Below, one piece after another: positions 1-8,803 of a DNA stretch of 62,457 nt. The stretch comes from CAZCZZ01 sp964503335 (GTDB lineage Bacteria; Verrucomicrobiota; Kiritimatiellia; CAIVKH01). The DNA lies in assembly GCA_964503335.1 (NCBI GenBank), contig CAZCZZ010000018.1, forward strand, positions 1-62,457, read 5' to 3'. The notes beneath the pieces are model-generated. The model saw only the letters and a program-made list of their open reading frames with translations, made no database searches and was not told where the DNA came from. Both the position numbers and the translations under genes were made by a program. The first letter of the stretch is position 1. Each line of letters begins with the position of its first letter.

Positions 1-3000
1 CCACTCCCATTCATCACCGGTTCCACTGTGCGTAAAGCCACCGTCGCTTGCTTCGAAATCGTTGCTGTATACACCGGTTGGAATACCCGCCGGGAGGGCC
101 TCCTCATCCTCCACAACCAAGCCCCATCCGTGCAGCACGCCGCCGTTTCCGGCCAGGTCATCGCGCACTGTCAAGGTCCACGTGCCCTGCGCCTGTTGTC
201 CTTGGAACCAAGCAAGCCGATAACGCAATTCGGGTTTCATGGCTGTGCCGGATAGGGCGCTGAAGCCCCGCGGCGTCGCGGCTGCGGTGTCGTCCAATTC
301 AAAGTCCAGCCCGACCTGCGAACCCGTGATTGACGAGCCAATGTCGGTAAAGAGCGCCACGACATTCCCATCCGGGCTGGTGAGGGAAACGTCGAGATCC
401 TGCATCAAATTGTGGGTTAGATTGATCAATACCTTGAGGTTCCCGATGCGTTTGTTGTCCGGAACCGTGATGCTGGACGTCACTTCGCCCGGCCCGTCGG
501 GGATGAGGATGGGCGCATTCGTGTTCATGTAGGTCGATGTGGGTTTCACCGGCGCCGGAAGCACGCCAACGCTGAGATTGTATGTGCCGAGGTTCGTACT
601 CCCCGCTGGCACGCCCACCCTGACGCTATACGTTCCGGGATTCTTGACGGTCATGAAGAACGCCTCCGAATTGGGGCTTATCGTGTTCCCATCGTTGATC
701 GACAACGTGCTGTCCGTGCTTCCGAATGAAGATAGCCCCAGTTGGCCGTCCCAGGTCACCCCGTCGCGCTCGGGATCGAAATCCAAGCTCAGAAAGACCG
801 AATCCCCCGCGTCGAGCGAGAAGCTGAAGCGGTCGATATCTGCTGTCGAGCTGGTCGCACCACTAATCCACCCGGACACCGGCAGAACTTGACCAGGGTT
901 GGCGTTGTTTGATTCGATTTCCGCAACTGGGGATCCGCTCTGGATATTCACCCATAGCTCATAGGGCCTGAGTTGCCCTCCCGAGGCCTGCGCCACTTTA
1001 AGATAGTACGTTCCAGTGCTCGGAATTGCGGTGCCTGCGATGGATGACGAGAGCGAGCCGAAAGAACCGTCGTCATGGTCGATTTCGATCACCGTTCCGC
1101 CATCCGATGAGAGCAACGTCAGGACGCTGTCATCGTCACCATTGGCCGAGAAGTCTGTCATAACGGCGGCATAGACGCGGTCACCGGCCAGCGCGAAAAG
1201 GGAATAGTAATCGGTATCCCCGCTCGGGAAAATGTTAGCCACAACCCGCTTTACCGTTGATCCGCTCAAGGGGGTTGCCAGGGCGGTGGAATTGTTAGGC
1301 TCGCGTTCTCCGCCCTCTGGGACCGGCAAGAGTCCGGTTGTCAGAGGTATGTCAAACGGGCTCTCATCCGGATCGTTGCTGACAATGTGCACCGCTGCGG
1401 TCTTCACCCCGCTGCTCATGGGCAAGTAGCGCAGGGTAAAACTCGTGCGGCTTCCTCCCGTCACGGGCGCTACCGGATCGGAAACCACGGAAAACTCGCC
1501 GGCGTGTGGTCCATCGATCGAGATACCAAGGCCGGTCAGATTCCCTTTGCCTACATTGCGAATCGTGAAGGATTGGTGCGCGTACGAACCGACCGCGACA
1601 TTAGGGAAGGAGAATCCGCCGACTCCGTTGCCAAGGCTCACGACGCCGGCTGCCAGGACCGAGATATCAGGCTCGCCGTTGCCGGCAACAGCGATGCTGA
1701 ACGGATTCTCGTCGCTGTCATTGCTGCCAATCAGGATGGTTGCTGTCCGCTCCCCGGGAGCGCTCGGCGAGAAGGACACCGTGAACGATGTGCTGGCGTT
1801 CGGGACCAACGTTGTCGAAGCAGGCATGCTTACGACAAAGTCCTCGGGAGTACCTGCCAGCGCCTTTGTAACGGTGATGTTTGTCAAATCAGCAAGGCCG
1901 ATATTCTGAATGGTGATCGTATTGGTCCCGCTGCTCGTGCCGACGGATGTGTCCGGGAAGACAAGCGTTCCCAGGTTGCTTTGGCGCTGTGGGCCACCCG
2001 TGCCCAGCCCATCAAAGATGACAATCTCCGGCGCGGGGGATTGCGGCGTCGAGACAACGGCTAGCGAGTGAATCGGGTAAGTACCCTGAAACAACCGGCT
2101 GAACTTCTCGCCAGGAGCCAATGCGGAAGTATCCACGGCAACAGCGAGAGATCGCTCTGTGGTGGTGCCATCACCCAGTTGACCCTCCGCGTTGTTGCCC
2201 ATCGCCGCCAACGTGCCATCGGAACATTGAACCATGGCGTGACGAAAACCGCTGGTGAAATCAGCAACCGGCTTGCCCTCAAGAGCTGTACCAGCTGTAG
2301 TCACAGCCGTGGGAACCCAGCGATCCGTTATGGTGCCGTCTCCAAGTCGTCCTTGAGCATTGAGGCCCCAGGCAACAAGTGTTCCATCTCCGGCCATTGC
2401 ATAGCATTGCGCGTTTCCCGATCGCAGGATCCGAACGGTTTGATTCTCCAACGGGGTGCCAGATGTTTGAACTGCAACGGGGATGTGACGATCGGTGGTC
2501 GAATTGTCTCCCAAATGTCCAAATCCATTCCACCCCCAAGAAGCAATGGTCTGGTCCGAACAGAGAGCCAGGCAGCTATACCCGCCACAAGCTATCGATG
2601 TTACAAGTCTCCCTTCCAGTGCACTTGCGCTTGTCACAACAGGCAAGGGAATCGAACTCGAAGTTGTGTGTCCGACCCCGAGCTGGCCATTGCCGTTCCA
2701 TCCCCACGTGTAGACTGTTCCATCCGAACACAGCAGAAGGCTGTGGGCATACCCGGCGCTGATGGCCACCACGCTCTTGCCTGACAGAGTGCCAGAAGCG
2801 GCTAGCGCGACAGGAAGGTAGCGGTCCGTATTGCTCCCATCACCCAGTTCACCCATGATATTGACACCCCAGCCCGCGACAGTGCCGTCCGAGCAAAGCG
2901 CCAAGCTGTGCATATTGCCGGCAGCTATAGCCACTACGGACTTCCCGGCTAGAGGGGTCCCTGCGGTTATAACAGCCACCGGGACAAGCGAGTCCGTCGT

Positions 3001-3573
3001 GTTGTTCTGTCCGAGTTGCCCATAGGAGTTTCGTCCCCAGGCGGCGATGGTTCCATCGGAACACAGAGCGAGACTGTGTCGTCCACCCGCAGCCAAAGCG
3101 AAGACGGTCTTCCCAGCCAAGACGCCATTGGTTTCCACAGGTGAGGGGCGGTTCGTCGAGTCCGTGCTGTTGTTGCCCAGTTGTCCGTAGGGATTGCCGC
3201 CCCAGGACATGACACGATTTCGAGCCCAGACGAGCACCAAATCATTCCCTGTTCCGCCATAATAGTTCGCCACAAAATCATAGGTGATACCGGCATGAAC
3301 GAGCGCCACCGCTTGTCCTTGCGCAAGATTGCTGAAGGTGCCGCTGATAAACGGTAGCGACGTATTGTTCACCACCACCAGCTCCGCCCCCACGGACGGT
3401 GCAAAGTTCAATTCGAAGCTGACCGCATGCACGCCGGCCGTATAGCCCGCAGAGGTTACGGGAACATCGCCAGGCGAATTGAAGACCGCGGTTACGGTGT
3501 CCGCCATCGTGCGCGGCGCGGACATAAGGAAGGAGATAAGCAGGAGCGATAAGGAGGAGGTGTATTTCGACAT
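1..3573 (-). CDS. giant secreted RCC1 / choice-of-anchor D / PPC / P-domain surface protein (C-terminus beyond window)
   Basis: The minus strand is open from an ATG at 3573 to base 1, giving 1191 codons with no stop, so the C-terminus lies outside the window. A signal peptide (about residues 1-24) is followed by a short segment ending in GGTGNDLVLVW, as in autotransporter-type beta regions. Seven RCC1-type repeats follow (about 120-500), with motifs such as WGRNSYGQLG and WGWNGNGQLG, enough for a complete propeller. Next come two Ig-like choice-of-anchor D units (about 528-745), two PPC-like units starting near EPNNSTALATP (755) and ESNNANPG (883), and a P/Homo B domain (about 1018-1150; VPDNKRIGNLKV, DLDVSLTSPDGN). 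A ribosome binding site GAGGGAG lies 6 nt upstream of the start. It is probably exported and surface-exposed; its ligand cannot be read from the sequence. Domain calls are from recognition by eye. Confidence 0.88.
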   Translation of the reverse strand, partial: MSKYTSSLSLLLISFLMSAPRTMADTVTAVFNSPGDVPVTSAGYTAGVHAVSFELNFAPSVGAELVVVNNTSLPFISGTFSNLAQGQAVALVHAGITYDFVANYYGGTGNDLVLVWARNRVMSWGGNPYGQLGNNSTDSTNRPSPVETNGVLAGKTVFALAAGGRHSLALCSDGTIAAWGRNSYGQLGQNNTTDSLVPVAVITAGTPLAGKSVVAIAAGNMHSLALCSDGTVAGWGVNIMGELGDGSNTDRYLPVALAASGTLSGKSVVAISAGYAHSLLLCSDGTVYTWGWNGNGQLGVGHTTSSSIPLPVVTSASALEGRLVTSIACGGYSCLALCSDQTIASWGWNGFGHLGDNSTTDRHIPVAVQTSGTPLENQTVRILRSGNAQCYAMAGDGTLVAWGLNAQGRLGDGTITDRWVPTAVTTAGTALEGKPVADFTSGFRHAMVQCSDGTLAAMGNNAEGQLGDGTTTERSLAVAVDTSALAPGEKFSRLFQGTYPIHSLAVVSTPQSPAPEIVIFDGLGTGGPQRQSNLGTLVFPDTSVGTSSGTNTITIQNIGLADLTNITVTKALAGTPEDFVVSMPASTTLVPNASTSFTVSFSPSAPGERTATILIGSNDSDENPFSIAVAGNGEPDISVLAAGVVSLGNGVGGFSFPNVAVGSYAHQSFTIRNVGKGNLTGLGISIDGPHAGEFSVVSDPVAPVTGGSRTSFTLRYLPMSSGVKTAAVHIVSNDPDESPFDIPLTTGLLPVPEGGEREPNNSTALATPLSGSTVKRVVANIFPSGDTDYYSLFALAGDRVYAAVMTDFSANGDDDSVLTLLSSDGGTVIEIDHDDGSFGSLSSSIAGTAIPSTGTYYLKVAQASGGQLRPYELWVNIQSGSPVAEIESNNANPGQVLPVSGWISGATSSTADIDRFSFSLDAGDSVFLSLDFDPERDGVTWDGQLGLSSFGSTDSTLSINDGNTISPNSEAFFMTVKNPGTYSVRVGVPAGSTNLGTYNLSVGVLPAPVKPTSTYMNTNAPILIPDGPGEVTSSITVPDNKRIGNLKVLINLTHNLMQDLDVSLTSPDGNVVALFTDIGSSITGSQVGLDFELDDTAAATPRGFSALSGTAMKPELRYRLAWFQGQQAQGTWTLTVRDDLAGNGGVLHGWGLVVEDEEALPAGIPTGVYSNDFEASDGGFTHSGTGDEWEW

Positions 3574-3968
3574 GAGCGACTCCCTCGGCGTTTTCCGGCT
3601 GAATGCGTACTTAGTTGTCCGCTTTAGAGAGCAGAGCTTCTCAGAACGCAGAGCGAAGGTCAAACCTCCTGCTTTGCGGGGCCCGCGGCACGAAGCCGGG
3701 GGCGGACCACAGGCTGCTAGAGGCGCTCTTTGGAGGGCGTTTTCTGGCTCTAAGCGATCACTTCAAACTAAGCCACGCACTAATCGATACATCCTGTCGG
3801 GCCAGAACGACCATGTGACGCATCGGTGCCATAACAGGGCGTTTCTGTTTCCCCTTGCGAGGGATAGGGATGCGTACCGGACGACGATGCGGAATTGGCT
3901 GAAGCGATAGTCGGGGAGTCGTACCTTGTTGGGTTGGGGTACATTCCGCATAAGGGGCCGCGATCAAC
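3574..3968. other. divergent intergenic region
   Basis: This 395-bp spacer separates two divergently transcribed genes for secreted proteins. It should hold both promoters, but I could not identify convincing -35/-10 pairs. The short open frames in it lack coding character. Confidence 0.5.
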
Positions 3969-5489
3969 ATGACGCACAATCGTCGTCTTTGGTGGTGGGG
4001 AGGCGCATGGATGCACGAATTCACCCCATGCCTCAACGCGCTCCATGGGTTGCTCGTCGCTTACACCTTGCTGACGCCCATCACCTCTCTGGCCACACAC
4101 CAAATCGAAGCCTGGAGCGACGGGGAGCGGGCGCGCTACCGCTATTTTGACCCAGTTCGGAATCAGTGGATATCAGGTGCCGGCGGCGACGTGGACCGTA
4201 TTGCGTGGATTGAGACCGATGGGCGTCAGACCGTGGGGTGGGTCGAGGTGCACGGGGCATACCCCTTCGCGCGCGTGCTTGTATGCTACGCGGCCTACAG
4301 TCCCGCCGCGGGGAGCGCAGGGCAGTGGGTGACAGGCAGTAGCGCACCGGAAGAAGGAGTGAACATCTTTATCGTGGAAGATGGCGTTGTCGCCTGGAAG
4401 CATGTCCATTCCACTCCTTTAGAATCGCGCTTTGGGTTCGCAATCTTCGATCCCAGCGAAGGGACGGCTGGGCAATGGAACCGAGAGCTCACCTCCTGGA
4501 GCACCAGCGCGTTTACGATCGACGTCGCGGACGCAACGGTTTCGTATGTGCACGCCGGACAGGGAACAACGACGAAAGGATATCGGAATGGGGCCTGGCA
4601 AAACGGGATGACTCAGCCCCTTGCATGGTTTCGAGCAAGCCGGACGAATGGCCCGCCCCCGCTTAGTGTCTGGTTCATTGACCAATCGCTCGGCATGGGG
4701 ACCATGTCGTGGGACTTCGGCCCAGGGCAGGGAACATCGACGTCAACGTGTCCCCAACACACGTTTTCACAGCCCGGTGCATACACGGTCATGCAAACGA
4801 TACGTGGACCACATGGAACGAATACGCATTCGGTCAGGATCGTTACCGATGTCGTAGGGCCTACCGGTACGGTCCAGATTGCTGGAGGTGTCCCGACGAC
4901 ACCCACGGACAGCGTCGTTCTAGCTCTGGTTGCGACCGACAATGTAGCCGTAGCCGAGATGATGCTTCGCAACCAGGGCAGTTCCTGGGGATCATGGGAA
5001 CCGTACAGTGCGAGCAAGACCTGGACGCTTGAGAGCGCAGATGGAACGAAGGTGGTGGAGGCTCAATTCAGGGACGCGGTGGGCAATGTATCCGCGACAT
5101 TTCATGACTCCATCGAACTGATTCGGGATACGGACGTGGATGGTCTCCCCGATAGCTGGGAGTTACGGTTCTTTGGCGATGCGACGGGCGCCCTCTGGAA
5201 TGTAGACGCGGACCACGATGGACATCGCAACATGGATGAAGTCATTGCGGGGACAGATCCGACCAACGCGAACTCGGTGCTGCAGGTGAACATGGCGGAC
5301 AATCAGGCCGGCATGATCTCGTGGGGCAGCGTGTCAAACAGAACCTACACAATCCTCGGGTCATCCAACCTGCTCTCACCGGTTCAGTCCCTCATGAGCG
5401 GCATCGACGCAACCCCGCCAACCAACGTCTACCCCAATCCCTTCTCGACGCCGGAAGCATTCTTCATGATCGAGGTGATGCGTGAATGA
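3969..5489 (+). CDS. secreted PKD-domain protein with C-terminal calcium-binding and PVC-type terminal module
   Basis: This 506-residue protein has an N-terminal hydrophobic segment ending near ITSLATHQ that is probably a signal peptide; Met15 is an alternative start. Residues about 30-215 hold repeated WxxG-containing beta units of unknown type. A PKD domain follows at about 220-295 (MSWDFGPG, HTFSQPGAYTVM), then an Ig-like domain at about 298-388. The C-terminal part has a thrombospondin type 3-like calcium motif (DTDVDGLPDSWELRFFG, VDADHDGHRNMDE) and ends with an NRTYTILGSSNLL module that is frequent in secreted Verrucomicrobiota and Kiritimatiellota proteins. It is probably an exported adhesin or structural protein. 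No enzymatic domain is visible. Confidence 0.8.
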   Translation: MTHNRRLWWWGGAWMHEFTPCLNALHGLLVAYTLLTPITSLATHQIEAWSDGERARYRYFDPVRNQWISGAGGDVDRIAWIETDGRQTVGWVEVHGAYPFARVLVCYAAYSPAAGSAGQWVTGSSAPEEGVNIFIVEDGVVAWKHVHSTPLESRFGFAIFDPSEGTAGQWNRELTSWSTSAFTIDVADATVSYVHAGQGTTTKGYRNGAWQNGMTQPLAWFRASRTNGPPPLSVWFIDQSLGMGTMSWDFGPGQGTSTSTCPQHTFSQPGAYTVMQTIRGPHGTNTHSVRIVTDVVGPTGTVQIAGGVPTTPTDSVVLALVATDNVAVAEMMLRNQGSSWGSWEPYSASKTWTLESADGTKVVEAQFRDAVGNVSATFHDSIELIRDTDVDGLPDSWELRFFGDATGALWNVDADHDGHRNMDEVIAGTDPTNANSVLQVNMADNQAGMISWGSVSNRTYTILGSSNLLSPVQSLMSGIDATPPTNVYPNPFSTPEAFFMIEVMRE

Positions 5490-5743
5490 CCGGTGAATCG
5501 AAACACTGGTCCCCCCCCGCCCTCATTCGCATCCCGCATTTCCCCGGATGAACAACCGCTTTCCCATTTGTTATGTTTTAACAATGAAAGCCCATCTCCC
5601 CGCCCTTCACGCCGTTCCTGTCGCCCCTCCGCATCGGAAATCCTTTCCTATGCCTTGTTGATAACTTTCTTATGTCGTCTCCAGTATACGCTTGAGATTG
5701 CATCTACAGGGATTAGTCTACGCGACCGAGGAGGGTCGACGCG

Positions 5744-6436
5744 ATGGAGGACATACGCGAAACGCCGCATCAAGGCGTCCCGGGTGTGATTCGTGTGGCT
5801 CTGGTAAGTGACAACTGCATGGCGAGGGCGGGGATGGCCCAGACCATTGGAAAACAGCGCGACATGGTGGTGTGCGGCGAGTTCGACACGTATCGCCCCT
5901 TCGTCGGCATGATGATGCATTCGCCCCCCGAAGCCGCGGTGCTTGAGCTAAGCGCCGGCGGCGGCGACACGCTCGACGCCCTCACGCGCTGCCACAGCGC
6001 CGCCCCGAAGACCGCCCTGGTCGTAGTCTCTCATTCCCGCGACCCCGAGATCGCCGAACGCGCCATCAAAGCCGGCGCCAAAGGCTACCTCTACCGCAAC
6101 GCCGACGCCGCATCGCTAGTCACCGCCATCCGCGAAACCATCGCCGGCGACCTCCACATCTGCCGAAGCATCGCGAATCCGATGCTCCAAAAATCTCTCC
6201 TGGGAAGCGGTGGCCACAGAACAAGACATCCTGAACTCTCCACCCTAAGTCCCCGAGAATTCCAAGTCTTTCAATTGATGGGCTGCGGCTGCGACAACCA
6301 GAAGATCGCCACCGACCTCGGCATCAGCATCAAAACCCTCAACGTCCACAAGGAGCATCTGAAAGAGAAGCTGAAGCACACCTGCACACGGGAGCTACGT
6401 GCGAGCGCTGCGTCGTGGTTGTCCGGCAACTCATAG
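5744..6436 (+). CDS. LuxR/NarL-family response regulator with degenerate receiver domain
   Basis: This 230-residue protein has a receiver-like domain (about 16-130) and a C-terminal LuxR-type helix-turn-helix (about 165-225; LSPREFQVFQLM, KIATDLGISIKTLNVHKEHL). GGAGG lies 10 nt upstream of the ATG. The receiver fold pattern is clear, but key residues differ. The acidic pair reads SD (Ser22-Asp23), the phosphoacceptor position in VLELS is Glu68 rather than Asp, and the conserved Lys of the GYLLK motif is Arg118 (GYLYRN). Phosphorylation by a histidine kinase is therefore doubtful. Glu at this site can mimic phospho-Asp, so it may be constitutively active or controlled another way. No sensor kinase gene is adjacent. 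Targets are unknown; the LpxR-like/caspase run downstream is on the same strand. Confidence 0.85.
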   Translation: MEDIRETPHQGVPGVIRVALVSDNCMARAGMAQTIGKQRDMVVCGEFDTYRPFVGMMMHSPPEAAVLELSAGGGDTLDALTRCHSAAPKTALVVVSHSRDPEIAERAIKAGAKGYLYRNADAASLVTAIRETIAGDLHICRSIANPMLQKSLLGSGGHRTRHPELSTLSPREFQVFQLMGCGCDNQKIATDLGISIKTLNVHKEHLKEKLKHTCTRELRASAASWLSGNS

Positions 6437-6517
6437 GGCTCTCGCATGTAGGTTCTATTGTCGCCCGCTTTAAGACAAGAAGTCCACTATGCGCGAGTCA
6501 CGCTACGTGCAGGATAG

Positions 6518-6670
6518 ATGGCCACGAAGGTGACACAACAACGCGTCAAGAAGGGCGTCATCGAGATATTCAAACCGTTTGGTTTTCCTCTGGATAAGTC
6601 TCAGATGAAAGTGCGCATGTCTTCCACTGCATATTTGAACACACAGAGATTGCGCCTGCCCACGAGCTGA
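6518..6670 (+). CDS. possible small protein, 50 residues
   Basis: An ATG-to-TGA frame of 50 codons lies between the LuxR regulator and the LpxR-like gene. It begins MATKVTQQRVKKGVIEIFKP and is basic. There is only a weak AGGA-like site upstream. I recognise no family. It may be a real small protein, a decayed remnant or chance. Confidence 0.25.
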   Translation: MATKVTQQRVKKGVIEIFKPFGFPLDKSQMKVRMSSTAYLNTQRLRLPTS

Positions 6671-6726
6671 GCACCAATTGCCGCGTACAACTTGAGTATT
6701 GATGACGAAACGGAAGGACCCTAAAG

Positions 6727-7800
6727 ATGAAGTCTCTTAATAGCGCCACAGCAATCCTCCTGTTTGCCGCGTTGCCTGTCTCGCCGAGCCCCGGCGCTTG
6801 GTTCAATGGCTTCTTCCTTGAGCAGGACGCCCTTGTCGACAGCAACGAAGACCGGAACTACACGCAGGGCCTAGGTCTAATGTTTGGAGGGAAGGAGTAC
6901 GAGAAGTCTGCTCTGGCTCGTGTTCCCTTTATTGTCGATTCCTTCACAGGACTCGATCAACTTCACGAGGCGTGGTTTCCCACAGGTTATAGACATTCGA
7001 TGATGCTCAGCCAGGGGGCATATACGCCGGATGACCTGTCCTCCAGTGAACCCATCTTTGACGATCGCCCCTACTCGTCGCTACTTGCGTTAAGCTGGAA
7101 CCGCAGCTCTATTCATGAGGTCAAGCGGCGGGCACTCACGACCCAGGTCACACTGGGAATCTTGGGCATCGATAATCTGGCAGAGGACGTGCAGTCGGCC
7201 ATTCACCAGACGTTGCGGTCCTGGTCTGGTGACGACACACCAGTTGACCCCGAAGGATGGGATCATCAGATTTCCGCAGGTGGTGAATTGACGGCAATGT
7301 ACCAGGTGTCCCTGCTCAAGGAACTGAGCAGCTATCCCAGAAGTGGGGCCAAGGACCACGAAGCGAAGTATTTGGATATCAGCGGAAATCTTGGCGTGGG
7401 CGCGGGCTACTACACGATGGCTAACGCAGGACTACAGATGCGCGCAGGTCTAATCAACTCCGCCTACTACGCTCACACGCTCAATCCAGGCTCAGTTGTC
7501 GATAAGGGCGCCGACTCCGCGCGCGGTGCAACTTGGGAGGCGTATCTCTTCTACAGGGCCACAGGTTATGCCGTTGGCTACAACGCGAACCTTCAAGGAC
7601 AGTTCCGCGACAGCGACCACGAACTGGACTACTCTGATGTTGAGCCGTTCTTTAACGAACACCAATGGGGCGGGACGTTGAGAATAAAATCGTTTCGTGC
7701 CAGCTATGCCATAAGTGAGCGTTCTGCCGAGCACAAGCTTGCGCAGGCTAGAGTTCACCAATGGGGCGGCATCTATCTAAATTGGAATATCGAATTCTGA
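6727..7800 (+). CDS. LpxR-like (DUF2219) outer-membrane beta-barrel protein
   Basis: This 357-residue protein has a signal peptide (cleavage near SPSPGAW) followed by the pattern of the LpxR/DUF2219 family. LpxR removes the 3'-acyloxyacyl chain from lipid A in the outer membrane. Family landmarks are YTQGLGLMF near the start of the barrel, DDRPYSSLLALSW, a GILGIDNLAEDVQ...IHQ segment holding the expected catalytic His, and EGWDHQI. It ends in Phe (LNWNIEF), as barrel proteins inserted by BamA usually do. In characterised LpxR an Asn-Asp pair near the N-terminus takes part in calcium binding and catalysis; here the stretch reads FLEQD, with Gln for Asn, so activity is uncertain. The gene starts a same-strand run with a lipoprotein, a caspase-like protease and a PhoD-like phosphatase. 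Confidence 0.75.
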   Translation: MKSLNSATAILLFAALPVSPSPGAWFNGFFLEQDALVDSNEDRNYTQGLGLMFGGKEYEKSALARVPFIVDSFTGLDQLHEAWFPTGYRHSMMLSQGAYTPDDLSSSEPIFDDRPYSSLLALSWNRSSIHEVKRRALTTQVTLGILGIDNLAEDVQSAIHQTLRSWSGDDTPVDPEGWDHQISAGGELTAMYQVSLLKELSSYPRSGAKDHEAKYLDISGNLGVGAGYYTMANAGLQMRAGLINSAYYAHTLNPGSVVDKGADSARGATWEAYLFYRATGYAVGYNANLQGQFRDSDHELDYSDVEPFFNEHQWGGTLRIKSFRASYAISERSAEHKLAQARVHQWGGIYLNWNIEF

Positions 7801-7825
7801 TGGATGAAAGAAAGGGAGTCGTCTG

Positions 7826-8803
7826 ATGAAGACTGTCAATATATCGTTAGCTGTGGTCGCGATGTGTCTCTTGAATTCGGGTTGTTCGTCGGTTGGAAAC
7901 GTCCTTATACCAACGCATCCTAGGAGCGCACTTCAAGGGGACAAATACGTCCTGACGGTGGGCATCACACCAAGTCCATTAACCAAGGCTGCGGACGGAG
8001 CCCCGACCAGCGCGGTGGCGGTTGCGAAAGGTGGGCCGGGTGCGGCGCTAGCGGTAGCAGCGGTGGACTTTGTCTTGGACGAGGTGCAAAAGGGAATCGA
8101 GAAAGAGGCCAAACGCTACTCGGCTACCTACTCAGCGCGTACGAAGACCCAGCTGTCATTATCCGCCGCCGTGACACCCACCTCGACCAAGTTTGAAGTT
8201 ATCGGTTCTCCGAAATGGCTGCTTGAGGCGAAGCGAGGGGACGCCCTTGCCTTATCTGCCGATATCCATTGGAACCAAGATGGCAGCGCGTTCTACATCG
8301 TGCCGACAAAATTCTCGTTTAGCGGCGCGGGATCGAAAATCGCCAGCGCCGGCCTGCCGTATTCTCTCATCATGCCTTGGAGGTGGCCCGCGATGCTGTC
8401 TGTGGGCGTTCTCAAGATTTTCGGGCAGGACAAGTACTTCAAACCCGATGTGAATATTCAACTCCAGGTCGAAGCCTTGACTGCTGGAAAGTCCTCCACG
8501 CTGGGGGTGGTCGATTTTCCGATGGGCAAAGTCAGTCTGGGCACTGACTACATACTCACGACCAACAACGTGAAAACGTCCGGGGATCTTCGATTGGCGT
8601 CACTTGAGTCGCCTTGGCTGCCCATGCCTGCACTCCAGGCGAAACAAGGGGGGGATATTATTGTTCCACTTAACATTACCCTCACGGTCATGGAGGCGAA
8701 CGACCTCGGCGACGTGATTGCTAAGGGGGCAGAAAAGGCAAAGGAGAAAAAGGAGGATGCGGCTAAGTCCATTCTGGAAAAGTTGGGAATTAAGAATGAG
8801 TAG
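7826..8803 (+). CDS. outer-membrane-type lipoprotein of unknown function
   Basis: This 325-residue protein begins with a lipoprotein signal and lipobox (LNSGC, Cys about 20), preceded by GAAAGGGAG. After acylation it would be anchored in an envelope membrane. The mature part has an Ala/Gly-rich stretch (about 60-90), a beta-rich middle, and a Lys/Glu-rich C-terminal helix (about 300-320). I recognise no family. Its stop overlaps the start of the caspase-like gene by 8 nt (ATGAGTAG), so the two are probably translationally coupled. It may act as an envelope partner or substrate of that protease, but this is inferred from position only. Confidence 0.75.
   Translation: MKTVNISLAVVAMCLLNSGCSSVGNVLIPTHPRSALQGDKYVLTVGITPSPLTKAADGAPTSAVAVAKGGPGAALAVAAVDFVLDEVQKGIEKEAKRYSATYSARTKTQLSLSAAVTPTSTKFEVIGSPKWLLEAKRGDALALSADIHWNQDGSAFYIVPTKFSFSGAGSKIASAGLPYSLIMPWRWPAMLSVGVLKIFGQDKYFKPDVNIQLQVEALTAGKSSTLGVVDFPMGKVSLGTDYILTTNNVKTSGDLRLASLESPWLPMPALQAKQGGDIIVPLNITLTVMEANDLGDVIAKGAEKAKEKKEDAAKSILEKLGIKNE

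Noticed and set aside
2068..2784. Plus-strand open frame over the left-edge gene
   Set aside because: Opposite strand of the continuous RCC1-repeat reading; its translation has no recognisable features, while the minus strand shows clear repeats.
5493..5789. 98-residue plus-strand frame before the LuxR-type gene
   Set aside because: Overlaps the regulator start, is compositionally random and lacks a ribosome binding site.
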